Source: Parahaliea maris (lineage in GTDB: Bacteria; Pseudomonadota; Gammaproteobacteria; Pseudomonadales; Halieaceae). Taken from it: a DNA stretch of 64,000 nt. A program made the translations under genes and the position numbers. Location: the NCBI RefSeq assembly GCF_008064665.1, contig NZ_VRZA01000003.1, positions 434,001-498,000 on the forward strand. The letters run 5' to 3'. Of this stretch, positions 62,127 through 64,000 are shown in pieces (the first letter of the stretch is position 1; every line of letters starts with the position of its first letter). Below the pieces are notes generated by a model that saw only the letters and a program-made list of their open reading frames with translations, ran no database searches and was not told the DNA's origin.

Positions 62127-63707
62127 TCAGACCTCCACACCTTGCGCCAGCAACTCCCGGCGCATGGGTTCCAGCTGCTGTTCGTAGCGGCGCCAGCGGC
62201 CGATCGAGCGGGTGTGGGCCGGCTCGCGAACCTGGACGGCGCTGGCTGTGGAGACCGCGCTGTCCTGCTGGTGAAAATCGAGGCAGGCGTCTTCCCAGGG
62301 CAGGTCGAGGTAGTCGATCAGCGCCCTGGCATTGGGTTCCAGGTCGCGGGCGGTGTCCTCGTAACTGATGTCGAAGAAGCGGCCGGGGAAGCGTTCGCGC
62401 CAGCAGGCCATCAACCGGCGGTAGCGGGCGTGGTGGCGGGCCATCTCTTCCTGGTCATAGGAGTGCAGGTAAGCGTCGGCGAACAGCTGTTTGAAGCTGG
62501 CAAAGCAGGCGTCCATCGGGTCCCGTACCAGGTGCACGATTTTTGCGTTGGGCAGGGCGGCCAGAATCAGGGGAATCATCAGGTAGTTTTGGGGCAGCTT
62601 GTCGACAAAGCGCGGGGTAGTGCCGCGCATGCGGGCACTGCTTTGCAGGTAGAGTTTGCCGACCCTGGCTGGATCCAGTTCCTGGGTTGCGGCAAACAAC
62701 TCGGCGGAAAATCGCTGCGGACGGGCGTAGCCTGACAGCCGCCGCAGTCCCAGCGAGAACTGCTGCAACTCGCCGGCCGAGTGGACCGCCGAGTGGCTGG
62801 TAATGATACGTTCCACAAGGGTTGTGCCGGTGCGCGGCTGTCCCAGCACAAAGATCGGTGAGCTGTCCGCCTCACCCTCGCTGCGGCTCTCCAGCCACTC
62901 GGGGGTGTAGTGCTGTTCGAGGTACTCGAACATGGCCTGTTCCCCGGCCTCGTCGTACTCCACCGTCTCGCGGCGGGCGCTTGCCCCCATGCTGAAGGCC
63001 TCGAACGCCTCTTCCCAGCGCTGCTGGTCTTCCAGTTCCTTGCCGATGGCGTAGGCGTAAAACGCGCGGGCGCGCGGGTTGTTGCCGTGGCGCTTCAACA
63101 GCTCACGCATGGTGCTGATATGGCTGTCATCAGTGGCCTTGCGCGCGGTGGCCAGGGCCCAGTGCGCCTGGGGGCTATCGGGTTGCAAGGCGACGATATC
63201 GTCGAAAATGGCGTTGGCCTGTTCGCTGTCGCCGTGGTACACGAGATTGTTCGCCAGGTTGAGCATGAAGGGCGGGTGCCGGGGATGTGCGGTATTGGCC
63301 CGGGCGTAGAAGGCCTGGGCGGCGCTGTGCTCGCCCATCAGTGACAGGGTGGTGCCGATCAGGTCCAGCACATTGGGGTCGGTCGGCTTGATGCGCCGGG
63401 TTTCCCGCAGGGCGGCATCAGCGCGATTGACCTGGCCCTCGCTCATGTACAGGCGCGCCAGCTGGGCCCAGGCCGCGGCGTGATCAGGTTCCAGCTTCAC
63501 CACCGACTGAAAGGCGTTGAACGCGGTGCGGCGGTCCCGGGTTTCCAGCCCCAGCAGCCCTACCAGGAAATGGGCGGGTACCAGGTCCTGCTGTTGCTGC
63601 AGGGCCTGCTGGCAGCACTCGCCGGTGGTTTCATAATCGCCGCGTTCCAGGGCGGCAAAGCCCTTTTGCAGCAGCGCCTGCAGGTTCTGTTCACGGGGTG
63701 TGTTCAT
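62127..63707 (-). CDS. TPR-containing sulfotransferase
   Basis: A 526-residue protein with tetratricopeptide repeats in about residues 5-240 and a sulfotransferase domain at about 280-520. The PAPS 5'-phosphate loop is LGQPRTGTTLVERI at 288-301, and a 3'-phosphate-type stretch VHLVRDPMDACFASF follows. It would transfer a sulfate from PAPS to a lipid, peptide or sugar acceptor. No signal peptide is seen. It starts ten bases after a LuxR-type regulator and may be co-transcribed with it. Confidence 0.9.
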   Translation of the reverse strand: MNTPREQNLQALLQKGFAALERGDYETTGECCQQALQQQQDLVPAHFLVGLLGLETRDRRTAFNAFQSVVKLEPDHAAAWAQLARLYMSEGQVNRADAALRETRRIKPTDPNVLDLIGTTLSLMGEHSAAQAFYARANTAHPRHPPFMLNLANNLVYHGDSEQANAIFDDIVALQPDSPQAHWALATARKATDDSHISTMRELLKRHGNNPRARAFYAYAIGKELEDQQRWEEAFEAFSMGASARRETVEYDEAGEQAMFEYLEQHYTPEWLESRSEGEADSSPIFVLGQPRTGTTLVERIITSHSAVHSAGELQQFSLGLRRLSGYARPQRFSAELFAATQELDPARVGKLYLQSSARMRGTTPRFVDKLPQNYLMIPLILAALPNAKIVHLVRDPMDACFASFKQLFADAYLHSYDQEEMARHHARYRRLMACWRERFPGRFFDISYEDTARDLEPNARALIDYLDLPWEDACLDFHQQDSAVSTASAVQVREPAHTRSIGRWRRYEQQLEPMRRELLAQGVEV

Positions 63708-63717
63708 GTTCAGCCGG

Positions 63718-64000
63718 TTACTGGGGTGGCTGCATGTAGGCGACGAGGGTGTCTCCGCCAGCGTAGTCCTTGGCGCTCATCAGGGAGTCGAGGAACAGGT
63801 AGAACAACTCGGCCTGGGAGCTGACCTCGAGCTTGGCGTAGGCGTGCTTGCGGTGGAGCTTGACGGTCTCGATGGAGATGGAGAGTTTCTCTGCGACGGT
63901 TTTGGTGGAGTGTCCGTGCAGTACCAGGTTGATGACCTGGGCCTCCCGGTCCGTGAGCAGGGTCTCGCCGAAATGTTGCAGGGCCTTGTGCAGCTGGGCG
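63718..64000 (-). CDS. LuxR-type regulator, C-terminal part only (cut by window edge)
   Basis: The frame is open to the right-hand window edge and reads a helix-turn-helix of the LuxR/GerE type. TDREAQVINLVLHGHSTKTVAEKL precedes the recognition helix SIETVKLHRKHAYAKL, and the protein ends MQPPQ at a TAA. About 93 residues are visible; the sensor part lies beyond the window. It precedes the sulfotransferase gene on the same strand. Confidence 0.9.
   Translation of the reverse strand, partial: AQLHKALQHFGETLLTDREAQVINLVLHGHSTKTVAEKLSISIETVKLHRKHAYAKLEVSSQAELFYLFLDSLMSAKDYAGGDTLVAYMQPPQ

Noticed and set aside
1-64000. CRISPR arrays, tRNA or rRNA genes, insertion-sequence transposases, prophage genes
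   Set aside because: No regularly spaced repeats, cloverleaf sequences, rRNA-like stretches, transposase or phage proteins were recognised on either strand.

Overview
The window looks like chromosomal DNA of a GC-rich, aerobic, heterotrophic marine-type gammaproteobacterium, perhaps close to the Halieaceae/Cellvibrionales. This rests on gene content: three TonB-dependent receptors, an RND tripartite pump, a zwf-pgl-edd Entner-Doudoroff operon, many small catabolic clusters each beside a LysR, TetR or PadR regulator, a DUF3325/DUF3649/PepSY iron module, and the DUF2878/chalcone-isomerase-like pair. No rRNA, tRNA, transposase, integrase, phage gene or CRISPR array was seen. Taxonomy is inferred, not proven.

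Layout. 1-3671: two M20-family proteins and a PadR-like regulator. 3716-9571: an outer membrane factor/adaptor/RND permease operon on the minus strand. 9693-12376: a DUF3667 membrane protein and a secreted sulfatase. 12445-22533: a LysR regulator followed by seven same-strand genes (ornithine-cyclodeaminase-like, secreted amidohydrolase, TonB receptor, Tat-exported M19-like protein, BASS transporter, PrnB/IDO-like heme oxygenase, kynureninase-like PLP enzyme). This is the most unusual system here and reads as an uptake and degradation pathway for a tryptophan- or indole-related compound. 22540-27443: a TetR regulator and a divergent amidohydrolase-2/Rieske oxygenase/SDR/acetoacetate-decarboxylase-like set, interrupted by a nested palindromic element. 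27618-30088: a GGDEF protein and an iron-type alcohol dehydrogenase.

30101-34692: an iron-uptake region in which a PepSY/DUF3649/DUF3325 operon diverges from a TonB receptor around a Fur-box-like sequence. 34736-38677: zwf-pgl-edd. 38861-43682: two HSL-type esterases, an MBL hydrolase and an acyl-CoA ligase, all on the minus strand; the leader of the first-transcribed gene is tandemly duplicated. 43827-46817: an ABC-2 exporter (lipoprotein adaptor, ATPase, permease). 46906-51415: citrate-synthase-family enzyme, divergent LysR, GlpD-like flavoprotein, SDR. 51512-53628: chalcone-isomerase-like, DUF2878, DUF2061 (with a second Fur-box-like site) and a SnoaL-like protein.

53720-59474: a polyamine-type region (APC permease, class III aminotransferase, divergent glutamine-synthetase-like ligase and ureohydrolase), with two palindromic elements in the 443-bp gap. 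59566-64000: a large TonB receptor, a TPR-sulfotransferase and the C-terminal end of a LuxR-type regulator cut by the window edge. Both window ends fall inside genes.
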